Below, piece after piece: positions 61,664 to 64,000 of a stretch of 64,000 nt of DNA. The position numbers were made by a program, and so were the translations under genes. Where the stretch lies: contig NZ_LT630337.1 of NCBI RefSeq assembly GCF_900117315.1, positions 2,004,761 to 2,068,760 on the forward strand, given 5' to 3'. The notes beneath the pieces are model-generated. The model had not been told where the DNA came from. It worked only from the letters and a program-made list of their open reading frames with translations, and ran no database searches. How positions within the stretch are numbered: the stretch's first letter is position 1; each line of letters begins with the position of its first letter. This stretch comes from Bacillus massilinigeriensis (GTDB lineage: Bacteria; Bacillota; Bacilli; Bacillales; Cytobacillaceae).

Positions 61664-61702
61664 AAATTGTGAATTACAGAATCTTTATATTAAGATAAAA
61701 CA

Positions 61703-61745
61703 AAAAACCAAGCTAATCAATGTTGATTTAAGCTTGGTTTTATTA
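61703..61745. terminator. Terminator between the zinc-finger gene and tRNA cluster
   Basis: AACCAAGCT / AGCTTGGTT with inner AATCA/TGATT, T4 on the plus side and A-rich on the other; serves the zinc-finger gene and the end of the tRNA transcript. Confidence 0.88.
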
Positions 61746-61760
61746 TTAATATAATAAAAA

Positions 61761-61835
61761 TGGCTCCGCAGGTAGGATTCGAACCTACGACCGTTCGGTT
61801 AACAGCCGAATGCTCTACCACTGAGCTACTGCGGA
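61761..61835 (-). tRNA. tRNA-Asn (GTT)
   Basis: Complete cloverleaf; anticodon GTT in the loop CTGTTAA; T-loop TTCGAAT; CCA encoded. Last gene of the cluster; three repeats with its 5' quarter lie directly upstream. Confidence 0.97.
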
Positions 61836-62273
61836 ATATTTAATAATTGTTTCCTAAATAACGCTATACTTTGCCGAATGTCCTCATCTCAGAAAGCTAA
61901 ACCAAGTAGCAGCTCGATGAGTACAACTCGAAGTTAATTCATGGAGCATTGCTCGTTGCTCTACCACTGAGCTACTGCGGAATATTTAATAATTGTTTCC
62001 TAAATAACGCTATACTTTGCCGAATGTCCTCATCTCAGAAAGCTAAACCAAGTAGCAGCTCGATGAGTACAACTCGAAGTTAATTCATGGAGCATTGCTC
62101 GTTGCTCTACCACTGAGCTACTGCGGAATATTTAATAATTGTTTCCTTAATAACGCTATACTTTGCCGAATGTCCTCATCTCAGAAAGCTAAACCAAGTA
62201 GCAGCTCGATGAGTACAACTCGAAGTTAATTCATGGAGCATTGCTCGTTGCTCTACCACTGAGCTATTGCGGA
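61836..62273 (-). repeat. Three 146-bp tandem repeats ending in tRNA-Asn 5' fragment
   Basis: Units 61836-61981, 61982-62127, 62128-62273. The first two are identical, the third differs at two bases. Reading with the tRNA, each unit has the first 25 nt of tRNA-Asn (acceptor 5' strand and D-arm), then ~95 nt of core, then the ~25-nt leader that also precedes the real tRNA. Confidence 0.95.
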
Positions 62274-62363
62274 ATAATATGTATTATTCACAATATTTAC
62301 TTTATAAAAATAATTATACCCAAAATATAAAAAAAGAAAAGTATTTTTTTGATTTTATTAAAG

Positions 62364-62437
<74 letters not shown>

Positions 62438-62446
62438 ATAAATGTT

Positions 62447-62520
62447 TGGAGCGGGTGATGAGAATCGAACTCACGACAACAGCTTGGAAGGCTGTGGTTT
62501 TACCATTAAACTACACCCGC
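62447..62520 (-). tRNA. tRNA-Gly (TCC)
   Basis: Anticodon TCC in CTTCCAA; CCA encoded. Confidence 0.97.
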
Positions 62521-62562
62521 ATATGAAGTTAATTAAAATTAAAAATGACTACAATAATATGA

Positions 62563-62639
62563 TGGGGCGATCGATGGGAATCGAACCCACGAGTGTCGGA
62601 GCCACAATCCGATGCGTTAACCACTTCGCCACGACCGCC
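62563..62639 (-). tRNA. tRNA-His (GTG)
   Basis: Anticodon GTG in TTGTGGC; extra 5' G (G-1) pairs with C73 as required for HisRS; CCA encoded. Confidence 0.97.
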
Positions 62640-62671
62640 ATATTCATGGCAATAGTGAAAAATCAAACCAA

Positions 62672-62755
62672 TGGTGGAGGGGGACGGATTCGAACCGCCG
62701 AACCCAAGGGAGCGGATTTACAGTCCGCCGCGTTTAGCCACTTCGCTACCCCTCC
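62672..62755 (-). tRNA. tRNA-Tyr (GTA)
   Basis: Anticodon GTA in CTGTAAA; long variable arm; CCA encoded. Confidence 0.97.
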
Positions 62756-62767
62756 AAATGAAAAAGA

Positions 62768-62840
62768 TGGCTCAGGACGGAATCGAACCGCCGACACAAG
62801 GATTTTCAGTCCTTTGCTCTACCGACTGAGCTACTGAGCC
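62768..62840 (-). tRNA. tRNA-Phe (GAA)
   Basis: Anticodon GAA in CTGAAAA; CCA not encoded. Three repeats with its 5' part lie directly upstream. Confidence 0.97.
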
Positions 62841-63291
62841 ATATGTATTATTAATACCTTACAATTTAGTTTTTCCTCGTCCTTCGCCCAAAACTCTAAG
62901 AAGCTAATTCAAGTTGTCTTTCGTTTTGTGCGCTGATGCATATGCTTCGTAGCTTATTCGATCGTGCTCTACCGACTGAGCTACTGAGCCATATGTATTA
63001 TTAATACCTTACAATTTAGTTTTTTCTCGTCCTTCGCCCAAAACTCTAAGAAGCTAATTCAAGTTGTCTTTCGTTTTGTGCGCTGATGCATATGCTTCGT
63101 AGCTTATTCGACCGTGCTCTACCGACTGAGCTACTGAGCCATATGTATTATTTAATACCTTACAATTTAGTTTTTTCTCGTCCTTCGCCCAAAACTCTAA
63201 GAAGCTAATTCAAGTTGTCTTTCGTTTTGTGCGCTGATGCATATGCTTCGTAGCTTATTCGATCGTGCTCTACTGACTGAGCTACTGAGCC
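62841..63291 (-). repeat. Three 150/151-bp tandem repeats ending in tRNA-Phe 5' fragment
   Basis: Units 62841-62990, 62991-63140, 63141-63291, nearly identical. Each holds the first ~26 nt of tRNA-Phe, a ~100-nt core and the leader of the real tRNA. The core is related to that of the tRNA-Asn array (for example ACTTG-3 nt-TAGCTT in both). Confidence 0.95.
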
Positions 63292-63315
63292 ATATATATA
63301 TGTGTTTATAATATT

Positions 63316-63410
63316 TATGGCGGAGGAAGAGGGATTCGAACCCCCGCGCGGTTTAACCCGCCTGTCGGTTTTCAAGACCGATCCCTTCAGCCAGACTTGG
63401 GTATTCCTCC
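63316..63410 (-). tRNA. tRNA-Ser (TGA)
   Basis: Class II tRNA with long variable arm; anticodon TGA in CTTGAAA; CCA encoded. Confidence 0.96.
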
Positions 63411-63419
63411 AACATAAAA

Positions 63420-63496
63420 TGGTAGCGGCAGAGGGGATCGAACCCCCGACCTCACGGGTATGAACCGTACGCTCTAGCCAGCTGAGCTACGCCGCC
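63420..63496 (-). tRNA. tRNA-Met (CAT), elongator type
   Basis: Anticodon CAT in TTCATAC; a normal Watson-Crick first pair (G1-C72) and the body matching Bacillus elongator tRNA-Met; CCA encoded. Confidence 0.95.
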
Positions 63497-63523
63497 AAAT
63501 TAATATTCAAATAATTATTTCTA

Positions 63524-63599
63524 TGGTGGAGACTAGCGGGATCGAACCGCTGACCTCCTGCGTGCAAAGCAGGCGCTCTCCCAGCTGAGCTAAGCCCCC
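63524..63599 (-). tRNA. tRNA-Ala (TGC)
   Basis: Anticodon TGC in TTTGCAC; CCA encoded. The acceptor stem 5' GGGGGCT pairs with AGTCTCC with two non-Watson-Crick positions. Confidence 0.95.
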
Positions 63600-63616
63600 A
63601 TAAGGTTTGAAATAAA

Positions 63617-63693
<77 letters not shown>

Positions 63694-63710
63694 ATTTCTA
63701 ATTGATTCTC

Positions 63711-63785
63711 TGGAGCGGAAGACGGGATTCGAACCCGCGACCCCCACCTTGGCAAGGTGGTGTTCTACCACTGAACTACTTCCGC
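63711..63785 (-). tRNA. tRNA-Gly (GCC)
   Basis: Anticodon GCC in TTGCCAA; CCA encoded. Confidence 0.97.
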
Positions 63786-63793
63786 GAATAAAG

Positions 63794-63875
63794 TGCGGGT
63801 GAAGGGAGTCGAACCCCCACGCCTTGCGGCGCCAGATCCTAAGTCTGGTGCGTCTGCCAATTCCGCCACACCCGC
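63794..63875 (-). tRNA. tRNA-Leu (TAG)
   Basis: Class II with long variable arm; anticodon TAG in CTTAGGA; CCA not encoded. Confidence 0.96.
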
Positions 63876-63894
63876 ATTATATAATTTAAATAAA

Positions 63895-63970
63895 TGGTGA
63901 GCCATGAAGGACTCGAACCTTCGACCCTCTGATTAAAAGTCAGATGCTCTACCGACTGAGCTAATGGCTC
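63895..63970 (-). tRNA. tRNA-Lys (TTT)
   Basis: Anticodon TTT in CTTTTAA; CCA encoded. First visible gene of the cluster in transcription order. Confidence 0.97.
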
Positions 63971-64000
63971 TCAACAATAATAGTATTATTAGTTTGACAA

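Overview
The window is a low-GC Firmicute chromosome, almost certainly from a spore-forming Bacillaceae species related to Bacillus, Neobacillus or Cytobacillus. Gene order over about the first 46 kb follows, in reverse, the comK-yhf-hem-yha-yhe segment of Bacillus subtilis: comK, yhzC, yhfN, lcfB, lplJ, yhfI, yhfH, hemY-hemH-hemE, yhfA, yhaA, ecsC-ecsB-ecsA, hit, serC, trpP, yhaH, scoC, yhaI, yhaJ, prsA, yhaL, yhaM, yhaN, yhaO, yhaP, yhaQ, yhzD, yhaR, hemZ, yhaX, yheA, yheB, yheD/yheC, yheE and sspB. Sporulation genes (sspB, yunB, yhaL, a yjcZ-type tiny gene, yheC/yheD) confirm an endospore former. I cannot fix the genus.

Layout. 1-8 kb: the 5' part of comK, an IDEAL-domain gene, an M48 protease, azlCD with a divergent regulator, and lipid and lipoate genes. 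8-12 kb: hemE-hemH-hemY, the coproporphyrin branch of heme synthesis. 12-18 kb: a permease, an M20 amidohydrolase and the Ecs transporter, then a puzzling 450-bp leaderless transcript region before hit. 18-26 kb: serC, the TRAP-regulated trpP, scoC, prsA and several tiny membrane proteins. 26-34 kb: YhaM nuclease, YhaNO (Rad50/Mre11-like), the YhaPQ exporter and an enoyl-CoA hydratase. 34.5-35.9 kb: a MITE-like element carrying six 62-bp repeats, next to a single-gene IS200-type element. 36-46 kb: hemZ, yunB, yhaX, yheAB and four overlapping spore-coat ATP-grasp genes. 46-54 kb: a PucR-like regulator, msmX, sspB with an unusual leader, the feo iron operon and a manganese-type CDF exporter. 54-61.7 kb: two CorC/MpfA-type transporters flanking a MerR gene, czcD, and a two-gene response regulator/CheX-like pair. 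61.7-64 kb: thirteen tRNA genes on the minus strand.

Regulation visible in the sequence includes a FadR box (lcfB), a seven-triplet TRAP site (trpP), a Fur-like box over the feo promoter, an MntR-like box (CDF exporter), an ArsR/CzrA-type operator (czcD), a SigG promoter (sspB) and ribosome-site-sequestering hairpins ahead of both CorC-type genes.

The strongest unexplained signals are: (1) two arrays of three ~146-151-bp tandem repeats upstream of tRNA-Asn and tRNA-Phe, each repeat ending in the first ~25 nt of the adjacent tRNA and sharing a related core; (2) two consecutive truncated tRNA-like folds in the leader of the SigG-driven sspB transcript; (3) the micro-ORF repeat region before hit; (4) the fourfold ATP-grasp cluster; (5) the response regulator plus MshEN/CheX-like gene pair.
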